Below are positions 42,192 through 50,255 of a stretch of DNA of 64,000 nucleotides, one piece after another. Under the pieces are notes generated by a model that had not been told where the DNA came from, made no database searches, and saw only the letters and a list, made by a program, of their open reading frames with translations. Where the stretch lies: NCBI GenBank assembly GCA_964535825.1, contig CAZHUC010000001.1, positions 447,849 through 511,848 on the forward strand, in the 5' to 3' direction. The stretch's first letter is position 1. Every line of letters begins with the position of its first letter. Origin of the DNA: CAZAQK01 sp964535825 (GTDB lineage: Bacteria > Pseudomonadota > Alphaproteobacteria > Rickettsiales > SXRF01). The translations under genes and the position numbers were made by a program.

Positions 42192-43097
42192 ATGAAAAAG
42201 AAGATACGAAAAGTCATATTTCCCGTGGGCGGGCTTGGTACACGCTTCCTTCCGGCCACTAAATCCATGCCAAAAGAGATGCTACCGGTGGTGGATAAAC
42301 CCCTCATCCACTATGCATTCGAAGAAGCAAAGGCTGCTGGCGCGGAGCAATTCATCTTCGTTACAGGCCGTAACAAGCATGCGATAGAAGACCATTTCGA
42401 CCATGTGTATGAGCTGCAAAGCCACCTTTCCAAGAAGAATAAGAGCAAAGAGCTGGAACTCACCAGCAACTGGCTGCCAGAGCCAGGCAATGTGTGTTTT
42501 GTGCGCCAGCAAGAGCCGCGTGGCCTTGGCCATGCGGTATGGTGTGCCCGCCACCTGATCGGTGATGAGCCATTCGCGGTGATATTGGCCGATGACATGG
42601 TGCTCTCTAAAAAACCGTGCCTGCAGCAAATGGTGGAAGCCTACAAGCAATGCGGCGGTAACGTGCTAGGTGTAATGGACATTCCGCGCGAGAAAACCAG
42701 CAGCTACGGTATCGTGGATATTGATACCAAGGCTAAAACACCGGATGCAAAACTTATCAAAGCCAAAGCACTGATAGAAAAGCCTGCTCCGGATAAAGCG
42801 CCTTCTACACTTTCCATTATTGGCCGATACATTCTTGAGCCGGAGATATTCTCACTGCTGGATAAACAAACACCAGGCGCAGGTGGCGAAATTCAACTTA
42901 CCGATGCTATCAACCGCATGATCAGCAGATCATCCGTGCATGGTTATGAATTTGATGGTGTGCGTTATGACTGCGGCTCGCTTTCAGGATTCATCGCCGC
43001 CAATGTTGCCTATGCGCTGGAACGCAAGGATGCCGCGAAAATGGTACATAAAGAACTTCAAGACGTATTTAAACGAAACGGGAAAACACTTTCATGA
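42192..43097 (+). CDS. galU: UTP-glucose-1-phosphate uridylyltransferase
   Basis: 301 residues. Makes UDP-glucose for surface polysaccharides. KVIFPVGGLGTRFLPATKS is the nucleotide-binding start, followed by KSMPKEMLPVVDKPLIHYAFEEA and FAVILADDM (Asp metal ligand), VIEKPAPDKAPS-type lysine segment and GGEIQLTDAINRM near the C-terminus. ATG 42192 is preferred: the in-frame GTG 42168 adds 8 unconserved residues and overlaps a promoter-like TTGACT/TACAAA pair (42158-42185). Overlaps ugd by 4 bases (ATGA). Confidence 0.95.
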   Translation: MKKKIRKVIFPVGGLGTRFLPATKSMPKEMLPVVDKPLIHYAFEEAKAAGAEQFIFVTGRNKHAIEDHFDHVYELQSHLSKKNKSKELELTSNWLPEPGNVCFVRQQEPRGLGHAVWCARHLIGDEPFAVILADDMVLSKKPCLQQMVEAYKQCGGNVLGVMDIPREKTSSYGIVDIDTKAKTPDAKLIKAKALIEKPAPDKAPSTLSIIGRYILEPEIFSLLDKQTPGAGGEIQLTDAINRMISRSSVHGYEFDGVRYDCGSLSGFIAANVAYALERKDAAKMVHKELQDVFKRNGKTLS

Positions 43098-44458
43098 AAA
43101 TTGCAATGATCGGTACAGGCTATGTTGGCCTCGTGTCTGGCGTATGTTTCTCAGAATTCGGATTCCATGTCACATGCGTGGATAAAGACAGCGAAAAGAT
43201 CGGCCGCCTGCAACAAGGCATGCTGCCTATCTATGAGCCTGGCCTTGAACAGTTGGTAGAAAATAACAGCAAAGCCGGCAGGCTTTCTTTCTCTACGGAT
43301 CTCGTGAGATCTGTGGCCGATGCAGATGTAGTGTTCATCGCCGTAGGCACGCCTTCTAACGATACCGATGGCATGCCGGATATAACGGCATTGAACGCTG
43401 TCGCCAAAGATGTGGCGAAAGCACTGAAGAATGCAACGCTGGTGGTTATTAAATCTACCGTACCACTGGGTACGAACCGCACGATCGCCAAACTGATCGC
43501 GCAGGAAAATCCGGATGCGGATTTTGATATTGCATCAAACCCTGAATTCCTGCGTGAAGGCACAGCGATCGAAGATTTCATGTCCCCCGACAGGATCATC
43601 GTCGGTATCGATTCCAAGCGCGCCAAAGAGATGCTCGCCAAACTCTATGAACCTATCTGCCTGAATGGCGCACAACTGTTCTTTACCACCTTTGAAAGCG
43701 CGGAGATGATAAAATATGCCGCCAATTCCATGTTGGCACTGCGTATCGCATTCATCAATGAGATTGCAGACCTGTGTGAGCGCACGGGTGCGAATATCCG
43801 TGATGTTTCGCGCGGTATCGGTATGGATAAACGCATCGGCGATAAGTTCCTACAGCCCGGCCCGGGCTATGGTGGATCATGTTTCCCTAAAGACACCCTC
43901 GCCCTGCGCCAGATGGCACGCAACGCGAAATGCGATAGCAAACTGATGGATGCTACCATCCAGAGCAACGACACCCGCAAGGTGACGATGGCAAAACGTA
44001 TCCTCACCGCGCTTGAAGAATCCAAAGGCAAAACCGTGGCGATACTTGGCCTTACCTTTAAACCGGGCACCGATGATATGCGTGAGAGCCCAAGCCTGGT
44101 GATTATTCCCGAGCTTCAAAAGGCTGGCGTGAACATCCGTGCCTATGACCCTCAGGGTATGAAAGAGGCTGCAAAACACCTCACCGGTGAGATCGCATGG
44201 TGCAAGGATGCCTATGAAACCATGAAAGATGCCGATGCGCTGGTGATCCTCACGGAATGGAACGAATTCCGCCATCTGGAGCTTGCACAGGTGAAATCAC
44301 TTTTAAAGAAGGCACTGGTGCTTGATTTCCGCAATATCTACAAGCGTCAGGATATGCAGCGCCTGAACTTCCATTATGTATCAATCGGCAGGCAGGAGCT
44401 TAGGCCGGGAGAGCCTTGGATATCCGATCTGAATATTGATAGTGAGGCAGCAGCGTAA
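43094..44458 (+). CDS. ugd: UDP-glucose 6-dehydrogenase
   Basis: 454 residues. Oxidises UDP-glucose to UDP-glucuronate in two steps. KIAMIGTGYVGLVSGVCFSE is the NAD-binding start; ASNPEFLREGTAIEDF is conserved; YGGSCFPKDTLAL contains the catalytic Cys; and LGLTFKPGTDDMRESPS is C-terminal. Coupled to galU (overlap of 4 bases), so UDP-glucose made by GalU is directly converted to UDP-glucuronate for a surface polymer. Followed at 11 bases by two small unknown genes. Confidence 0.97.
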   Translation: MKIAMIGTGYVGLVSGVCFSEFGFHVTCVDKDSEKIGRLQQGMLPIYEPGLEQLVENNSKAGRLSFSTDLVRSVADADVVFIAVGTPSNDTDGMPDITALNAVAKDVAKALKNATLVVIKSTVPLGTNRTIAKLIAQENPDADFDIASNPEFLREGTAIEDFMSPDRIIVGIDSKRAKEMLAKLYEPICLNGAQLFFTTFESAEMIKYAANSMLALRIAFINEIADLCERTGANIRDVSRGIGMDKRIGDKFLQPGPGYGGSCFPKDTLALRQMARNAKCDSKLMDATIQSNDTRKVTMAKRILTALEESKGKTVAILGLTFKPGTDDMRESPSLVIIPELQKAGVNIRAYDPQGMKEAAKHLTGEIAWCKDAYETMKDADALVILTEWNEFRHLELAQVKSLLKKALVLDFRNIYKRQDMQRLNFHYVSIGRQELRPGEPWISDLNIDSEAAA

Positions 44459-44469
44459 GGAGAAAAAGC

Positions 44470-44781
44470 ATGATAAAGACTCAAAAATCAAAAGATGCCC
44501 ATGAGGCTGCAAGGCAAGCCGTTCAGCCAACGTTAAATAAGGTTGGCGTCAATGAAGTAACATTACATCAGCAGCTACAAGATCATATAGATGCGATGGG
44601 GAAGATCGAAGATCCTGCAGAACTTGCAGGCTATGCAAGATGCCTGCGCACTGTTGCCGAGTCGCCTCTGGTCGCACGCCCTACCCGCATCATTATTGGG
44701 GAAATAGCCGATAAATATCTTGCCGCATATTGCGATGAAATGGATGCAAAGGCAGCATCTGGAAAGATTCACAGAAGATAA
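44470..44781 (+). CDS. Hypothetical protein, 103 residues
   Basis: Not recognised. Helical and charged: DAHEAARQAVQPTLNKVGVN, HQQLQDHIDAMGKIEDPAELA, AESPLVARPTRIIIGEIADK. No membrane segment. AAGGAG precedes the ATG (11 bases after ugd). The stop overlaps the start of the next gene (TAATG), so the two are coupled and are probably the end of the galU-ugd transcript. Confidence 0.6.
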   Translation: MIKTQKSKDAHEAARQAVQPTLNKVGVNEVTLHQQLQDHIDAMGKIEDPAELAGYARCLRTVAESPLVARPTRIIIGEIADKYLAAYCDEMDAKAASGKIHRR

Positions 44782-45164
44782 TGAAATCACAGGATACCAA
44801 CCCTGATAAAAAAATAGCAGCTGCGCACCAAAAAGCGTATGCGGCTATATTACCTTTACTTCGCAGATCAGAATTGATTGGACGCGTAACAGATGACAGG
44901 TACAGTTTTTTCAGCCACGACACATTATTAGCGCATGTTGCGAACATGTCAGATGCGCCTAACCTCGATTATCTGGTAGGATATAGCAAAGCTTTACTTG
45001 CAAACATCGACATGCACCGCTCCGGGGAAACTAACATACAAATAGGCCGTACCCAAACAAGCCTGGAAGATACCTGGATGCAGGTGATACATGAATATGT
45101 AAAAAGCTTTACCGCTTCTTTGCGTGTACCGAACCCTTTGGAAACTCAGGAACGCTCGCGCTAA
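44781..45164 (+). CDS. Hypothetical protein, 127 residues
   Basis: Not recognised. KKIAAAHQKAYAAILPLLRR, RYSFFSHDTLLAHVANMSDA and TWMQVIHEYVKSFTASLRVP suggest an all-helical soluble protein. ATG overlaps the stop of the preceding gene, so it belongs to the same transcript. Its stop overlaps the 3' end of queF by 4 bases. No domain was identified. Confidence 0.6.
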   Translation: MKSQDTNPDKKIAAAHQKAYAAILPLLRRSELIGRVTDDRYSFFSHDTLLAHVANMSDAPNLDYLVGYSKALLANIDMHRSGETNIQIGRTQTSLEDTWMQVIHEYVKSFTASLRVPNPLETQERSR

Positions 45165-45610
45165 CCCCTGCCTCTGTATGGCGGAACGCCCTGCTCCGGT
45201 ATCCATACGTCTTTTGGTGGGTTGCCGGTTTGGTAGAATACATCGATCGGGATACCACCACGCGGATACCAGTAGCCACCAATACGCAGCCATACAGGCT
45301 TTAATTCTTCAATAAGTTTAAGCGCGATTGCTACCGTGCAATCTTCATGGAATGCACCGTGGTTACGGAATGAACCGAGATATAGCTTTAGCGATTTGCT
45401 TTCCACCAGCCAGTCCTTTGGGATGTAATCTATGACAAGATGGGCAAAGTCCGGCTGGCCGGTGACCGGGCAGATAGAAGTGAATTCCGGGCAGGCAAAA
45501 CGGACGTTATATGCCACGCCTTTATGCGGGTTCTTTACCTTCTCCAGTTTTGCTTTATCTGGCGAATTCGGTAGCTTAGTTTGTTTTCCGAGCTGGGAGA
45601 GCTTACTCAT
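45161..45610 (-). CDS. queF: NADPH-dependent 7-cyano-7-deazaguanine reductase (preQ1 synthase)
   Basis: 149 residues, the short (type I) QueF. Reduces preQ0 to preQ1 in queuosine synthesis. FTSICPVTGQPDFAHLVIDY holds the catalytic Cys and Asp; ESKSLKLYLGSFRNHGAFHE is the NADPH-binding motif. Length is standard for the unimodular form. No queC, queD or queE gene is near. A preQ1 riboswitch was looked for upstream and not seen. Confidence 0.96.
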   Translation of the reverse strand: MSKLSQLGKQTKLPNSPDKAKLEKVKNPHKGVAYNVRFACPEFTSICPVTGQPDFAHLVIDYIPKDWLVESKSLKLYLGSFRNHGAFHEDCTVAIALKLIEELKPVWLRIGGYWYPRGGIPIDVFYQTGNPPKDVWIPEQGVPPYRGRG

Positions 45611-45702
45611 AATCGTTAATTATCATCAAATATTAATAGACTCCATACCGCCCGAGGAGTACAACCAGAAGCTTGGAAATTCAACCAATTTCAGAGGTAA
45701 TC

Positions 45703-46200
45703 ATGACTCAACACCTACAATCTGAGAAACATATCAACGGCGATAGAATCCATGTATCGCCTTTATCCATTGCCCAAATCGCCAAAAACTTCGATCAGGG
45801 CGTCAGGGTAATAAAGTTTCCCGGCACAATGCTGTATCCTGAATCAGATGCAAAAAACTCGCCTCATTCCCTCGATGTTGTGCTTACCCCCGTTGCCCTT
45901 AGCGTGGTGCGCACCATGAATAGCTATCTTGGCGATCTGGCTGGCATGGTTCATCTCAAGACAGGTATTGAGAACCAGCGTTCACAAGGATATGCCACCG
46001 GATTGCTGGTAAAGTCTGACGTTGCAGACGAGATAAAAGCAGCCATTCTGGAAGCATTGAATGCAAAGATCGCCTCTGAAGACGATAAGATCAAACCTTC
46101 GGCCGATGGCTCTATCACTGTTGGCACTGAACGCTTAAGCGAAATAGTCAGGAAGCTCGAAAGAGCACCGCGTGGACACGGACTACAGATCGTACGATAA
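45703..46200 (+). CDS. Hypothetical protein, 165 residues
   Basis: Not recognised. Soluble and of mixed alpha/beta composition: VSPLSIAQIAKNFDQGVRVI, GTMLYPESDAKNSPHSLDVV, VALSVVRTMNSYLGDLAGMV and ADEIKAAILEALNAKIAS. ATG 45703 with AGAGG 6 bases upstream is preferred over TTG 45673. Divergent from queF and convergent with tRNA-His. Nothing in the neighbourhood indicates a role. Confidence 0.6.
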   Translation: MTQHLQSEKHINGDRIHVSPLSIAQIAKNFDQGVRVIKFPGTMLYPESDAKNSPHSLDVVLTPVALSVVRTMNSYLGDLAGMVHLKTGIENQRSQGYATGLLVKSDVADEIKAAILEALNAKIASEDDKIKPSADGSITVGTERLSEIVRKLERAPRGHGLQIVR

Positions 46201-46212
46201 CCGGCTGATAAA

Positions 46213-46290
46213 TGGGGCGAGTGAGGGGACTTGAACCCCCGACATCCAGAATCACAATCTGGCGCTCTAACCAACTGAGCTACACCCGCC
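46213..46290 (-). tRNA. tRNA-His (anticodon GTG)
   Basis: Complete cloverleaf: GCGGGTG acceptor, GTAGCTCAGTTGGTTAGAGC D-arm, anticodon loop TTGTGAT (anticodon GTG), GGGTTCAAGTCCCC T-arm. The extra 5' G (position -1, base 46290) pairs opposite discriminator C, a histidine-tRNA hallmark. The CCA end is encoded. Confidence 0.97.
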
Positions 46291-46347
46291 ATATTTAGGG
46301 TTTGGGCATTAGGGGATACGGATTAGGGAAGAAAAAGTCAACCTAAA

Positions 46348-46851
46348 TCAGTGCAATGCCTTGGTAAAATGCGCCTTTAAGTGATTGGCCACATTAGACG
46401 ACACGAAGCTGGAGACATCCCCGCCCAAACGCGCGATCTGCTTCACGAAACGTGAGGATATGAAATGCGTATCCTCAGAAGCCGTCAGGAACACGGTTTC
46501 CATGGCCGGATTGAGGCGATTGTTCATACAGGCCATCTGGAACTCATATTCGAAGTCAGAGACCGCTCTTAAGCCACGAATAAGGATATTCGCCCCGTTT
46601 TCCTCGGCAAAACTCACCAGCAGGCCAGAAAAGGTTTTTACCTCTACCCTTTTGGCATCCGGCCCTAAAGCCTGCCCGATATCGGTGCGAACCAGCGTGG
46701 CGCGCTCCTCAATGTCGAATATAGGGGCTTTGCCCGTATCCAGCGCCACGGCGATGACCAGCTTATCCACCACATGCAGTGCACGTTTGATGATGTCCAG
46801 ATGGCCAACAGTGATGGGGTCGAACGTACCCGGATAAATGCCTACGCGCAT
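46348..46851 (-). CDS. coaD: Phosphopantetheine adenylyltransferase
   Basis: 167 residues. Transfers AMP from ATP to 4'-phosphopantetheine in coenzyme A synthesis. GIYPGTFDPITVGHLDIIKR contains the GxFDPxTxGH nucleotide-binding motif, LIRGLRAVSDFEYEFQMA is the substrate loop, and FISSRFVKQIARLGGDVS the conserved C-terminal segment. Length is normal. It starts 5 bases after the gyrA stop, so the two are co-transcribed, a placement seen in other alphaproteobacteria. Confidence 0.96.
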   Translation of the reverse strand: MRVGIYPGTFDPITVGHLDIIKRALHVVDKLVIAVALDTGKAPIFDIEERATLVRTDIGQALGPDAKRVEVKTFSGLLVSFAEENGANILIRGLRAVSDFEYEFQMACMNNRLNPAMETVFLTASEDTHFISSRFVKQIARLGGDVSSFVSSNVANHLKAHFTKALH

Positions 46852-46856
46852 GATGA

Positions 46857-49592
46857 CTAACTTTGCTCGGCTACGTTGGTTTCAGGTGGCAGGTCGGTTT
46901 CGGGAAGATCATCCATTGCTTCCCCTTCCGGCACTGTCACGACCGATACCACCTTTTCATTATGATCAGTCTTCAGGATGGTGACGCCCTGCGTATTACG
47001 GCCTGCAATGCGGATACCATCCACTGGTACACGGATCACCGTAGCACGGTCGGTCATCAGCATGATCTGGCCTGCCTGCGCAACCGGCTGGCTGGCCACG
47101 ACATTACCATTACGCGATGATGTCACGATATTCACGATACCTGAACCACCACGACCTGTGGTGCGATATTCATACGCTGATGAACGTTTGCCGTAACCAT
47201 TCTCGGTAACAGTGAGAATGAATTCCTCAGCCGCTGCCATTTCGTTGAAGCGTTCATCGCTGAGGCTTACTTCCGGCAATGCTGCTTCATCAGATTGTTC
47301 TGCCTGCTCGCCTTCAACGCGACGCAGTGCAGATGCACGCTTCAGATACGCCTGACGTTCTTCTGCCGAACAGTCGATACCATGCAGGATGGTCATAGAT
47401 ACCACTTCATCACCATCGGCGAGCTTCATGCCGCGCACACCATCGGAGGTGCGGCTCTTGAATACGCGCACATCATTGACCGGGAAGCGGATACATTTAC
47501 CACTCTTAGCAGCAAGCATCACATGGTCATTCTCGGTGCATGGTTTTACGGAAACGAGCTTATCGCCCTCGTCCAGCCTGATGGCGATCTTACCATTCGC
47601 ACGGATGTCATGGAAATCAGAAAGGTCATTACGGCGCGCATTACCTTTGGCGGTCGCAAAGAAGATATTCATTGCATCCCATTGTGATTCATCCTCAGGC
47701 AATGGCATGAAGGTGGTGATGGTCTCGCCTTCCGACAGCGGGAATATATTGACCAACGCCTTACCGCGGGTATTGGCAGCACCGATCGGCAATTTGTATA
47801 CTTTCAGCTTATATACCTGCCCTTTGTTCGAGAAGAACAGCACTGGCGTATGGGTATTAACTACCAGAAGTTCTGAAGTAATATCCTCATCGCGCACATC
47901 CATACCGGAACGGCCTTTGCCACCGCGTTTCTGGGCGCGATAGGCAGAAAGTGCGGTGCGCTTGATGTAACCATTGCCGGTTACCGTTACCACCATGTCC
48001 TCTTTCTGGATAAGATCTTCAATGTCCGCTTCGAACTCAGACATTTCAATGTTGGTGCGACGTGGTGTAGCGAACTGGTCTTTCACAGCGATCAGTTCTG
48101 AACGCAAGATGCCATAGAGTTTTTCACGGTTGGCAAGAACAGAAAGATACTCAGCAATTTCTGCTGCGAGTGCTTTCATCTCTTCATCGATCTTCTCGCG
48201 CTCGAGGCCGGTCAGGCGTGCAAGGCGAAGTTCAAGAATGGCGCGTGCCTGCGCTTCAGTGAAGCGGATCTTGCCACCTTCTACCTTATTGCCGGAATCA
48301 TCTACCAGCTGCAGCAGCGACAATACATCTTCTGCTTTCCAGCTGCGGCTCATGAGTTCTTCACGCGCCACGTTCGGATCAGCTGCGGCTTTGATGACCG
48401 CGATGATTTCATCGATATTGGCAACGGCGATAGCAAGACCAACGAGAACGTGTGCACGGTCACGCGCTTTGGTAAGTAGGAAGCGAGTACGACGGGTGAT
48501 AACTTCTTCGCGGAAATTGATGAAAGAACGGATCACATGTTTAAAGTTCATGAGCTCCGGACGGCCATTATCCAGCGCCAGCATGTTCACACCAAAGCTG
48601 GTTTGCAGCGGGGTGTAAGAATAAAGCTGATTTAACACTACGTCTGGCACAGCATCTTTTTTCACTTCAACAACAACGCGCACACCGGATTTATCCGATT
48701 CATCGCGCAGGTCAGAGATGCCTTCGATTTTCTTTTCGCGCACCAGTTCGGCCATACGCTCGATCATGCGTGCTTTATTCACCTGATAAGGTATTTCATT
48801 GATGATGATGGCATAGCGGCCTGGGCGAATCTCTTCGATCTCTGTCTTGCCGCGGATGATGATAGAGCCCCTGCCCGTCTGCATCGCAGCACGGATACCG
48901 GAACGGCCAAGGATGATACCACCCGTTGGGAAATCCGGACCGTGGCACACTTCCATCATTTCTTCGATGCTACATTCCGGATTATCCAGATACATGCAGC
49001 ATGCATCGATCACTTCGCCCAGATTGTGGGTGGGGATGTTGGTCGCCATACCCACGGCGATACCACCGCCACCATTCACCAGAATGTTCGGGAATGCCGC
49101 TGGTAATACGATAGGCTCTTTTTCAGAACCGTCGTAATTGTCCTGGAAACCAACCGTATCTTTATCAATATCTGCAAGAAGCGAATGCGCGGCTTTTGAT
49201 AAGCGAGATTCGGTATAACGCATGGCGGCCGCATTATCGCCGTCCATCGAACCGAAGTTACCCTGACCATCCACCAGCTCAAGGCGCATCGAGAATGGCT
49301 GCGCCATACGAACGAGTGAATCATAGATCGCAGAGTCACCATGCGGGTGGTATTTACCCATCACGTCACCGACGATACGAGCAGATTTCTTGTATGGTTT
49401 GTTATGCTCACAGCCCAGTTCCAGCATCCCGAACAGGATACGGCGATGCACTGGCTTCAGACCGTCGCGCACATCAGGAATGGCACGGGAAACGATCACG
49501 CTCATGGCGTAATCAAGGTAGGATTTCTTCATTTCCGCTTCGATGGAAACGGGTACAAGTTCCTGATTTTCTACTGCGTTATTATCGGTCAT
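46857..49592 (-). CDS. gyrA: DNA gyrase subunit A
   Basis: 911 residues. Breaks and rejoins DNA in the A2B2 gyrase. SYLDYAMSVIVSRAIPDVRDGLKPVHRR (in two parts, about residues 24-50), KSARIVGDVMGKYHPHGD (quinolone region), AAAMRYTESRLS with catalytic Tyr, and the QKRGGKGRSG GyrA-box in the C-terminal beta-pinwheel are all visible. The upstream in-frame start at 49658 adds 22 residues not seen in the family; ATG 49592 is preferred. Standard length for the alphaproteobacterial form with an acidic C-terminal tail. Confidence 0.97.
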   Translation of the reverse strand: MTDNNAVENQELVPVSIEAEMKKSYLDYAMSVIVSRAIPDVRDGLKPVHRRILFGMLELGCEHNKPYKKSARIVGDVMGKYHPHGDSAIYDSLVRMAQPFSMRLELVDGQGNFGSMDGDNAAAMRYTESRLSKAAHSLLADIDKDTVGFQDNYDGSEKEPIVLPAAFPNILVNGGGGIAVGMATNIPTHNLGEVIDACCMYLDNPECSIEEMMEVCHGPDFPTGGIILGRSGIRAAMQTGRGSIIIRGKTEIEEIRPGRYAIIINEIPYQVNKARMIERMAELVREKKIEGISDLRDESDKSGVRVVVEVKKDAVPDVVLNQLYSYTPLQTSFGVNMLALDNGRPELMNFKHVIRSFINFREEVITRRTRFLLTKARDRAHVLVGLAIAVANIDEIIAVIKAAADPNVAREELMSRSWKAEDVLSLLQLVDDSGNKVEGGKIRFTEAQARAILELRLARLTGLEREKIDEEMKALAAEIAEYLSVLANREKLYGILRSELIAVKDQFATPRRTNIEMSEFEADIEDLIQKEDMVVTVTGNGYIKRTALSAYRAQKRGGKGRSGMDVRDEDITSELLVVNTHTPVLFFSNKGQVYKLKVYKLPIGAANTRGKALVNIFPLSEGETITTFMPLPEDESQWDAMNIFFATAKGNARRNDLSDFHDIRANGKIAIRLDEGDKLVSVKPCTENDHVMLAAKSGKCIRFPVNDVRVFKSRTSDGVRGMKLADGDEVVSMTILHGIDCSAEERQAYLKRASALRRVEGEQAEQSDEAALPEVSLSDERFNEMAAAEEFILTVTENGYGKRSSAYEYRTTGRGGSGIVNIVTSSRNGNVVASQPVAQAGQIMLMTDRATVIRVPVDGIRIAGRNTQGVTILKTDHNEKVVSVVTVPEGEAMDDLPETDLPPETNVAEQS

Positions 49593-49736
49593 TCCATACT
49601 CTCGATCATAGGTGATTTTAACCAATATGAGTTCTAGCAGATTAGGCAGGCCAATCAATAAGTTTCGCTGGTTTTATACAAAAAATATCACTATATTTTA
49701 ACTCTTATTAACCAAGCGTATTTATACAAAAAAGCT

Positions 49737-50243
49737 ATGTCAGTTGCCGAAGAAGAAGGCGATAATAATGCCCCCAGATTAAAGCTTGCAGCCAATGCGG
49801 CTGACATGCTCAGCAGTGGCGAAAGGCTTGTGCTACCTGTTGATAGCACCAAGATTAGTCCTTCCAGGGTTTTGGACATAGTCACCACTTCGAATATTGC
49901 TATTCAGGGTTCAAACCCTGTAAAATATATGAACCCTGCTGCTAAATTTGATTATCATTACGATCAATTTACGCAATATTTCAATCAGGCCGTTGCCCAA
50001 TGGGATGCTATCGAAACAGATGAACGCGAACACATGCTGGGTAATCAGGACGGGAAGTTCTATACCACTCTGGATAGAGCATATGATGACGCCAGGGGAA
50101 TGCTTGCCATTCTTTCAGAGCGCCGGTTCTGCAACCAGAAAAATACGGAGCATTACCGCGATAAGCTTACACGCTTTATTTCACAGCTTGAGGTGGTGCT
50201 GGCAAAAGACCCTGTAACGGACCAGTCAAGACACAGATCATAG
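49737..50243 (+). CDS. Hypothetical protein, 168 residues
   Basis: Not recognised. An acidic N-terminus (SVAEEEGDNN), then RLKLAANAADMLSSGERLVL, HYDQFTQYFNQAVAQWDAIE and GMLAILSERRFCNQKN. It is helical and soluble. ATG 49737 has no strong Shine-Dalgarno; the upstream region is AT-rich with two TTTATACAAAAAA-like runs (about 49674 and 49720). It converges with the sulfatase-fold gene. Confidence 0.55.
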   Translation: MSVAEEEGDNNAPRLKLAANAADMLSSGERLVLPVDSTKISPSRVLDIVTTSNIAIQGSNPVKYMNPAAKFDYHYDQFTQYFNQAVAQWDAIETDEREHMLGNQDGKFYTTLDRAYDDARGMLAILSERRFCNQKNTEHYRDKLTRFISQLEVVLAKDPVTDQSRHRS

Positions 50244-50255
50244 AAAGCTAACCTG

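Noticed and set aside
45611..45702. preQ1 riboswitch upstream of queF
   Set aside because: No compact pseudoknot-like pattern with the C-rich and A-rich segments was found.
49196..49615. 139-residue plus-strand ORF
   Set aside because: Antisense shadow of gyrA; composition rich in Arg/His/Ser, typical of shadow frames.
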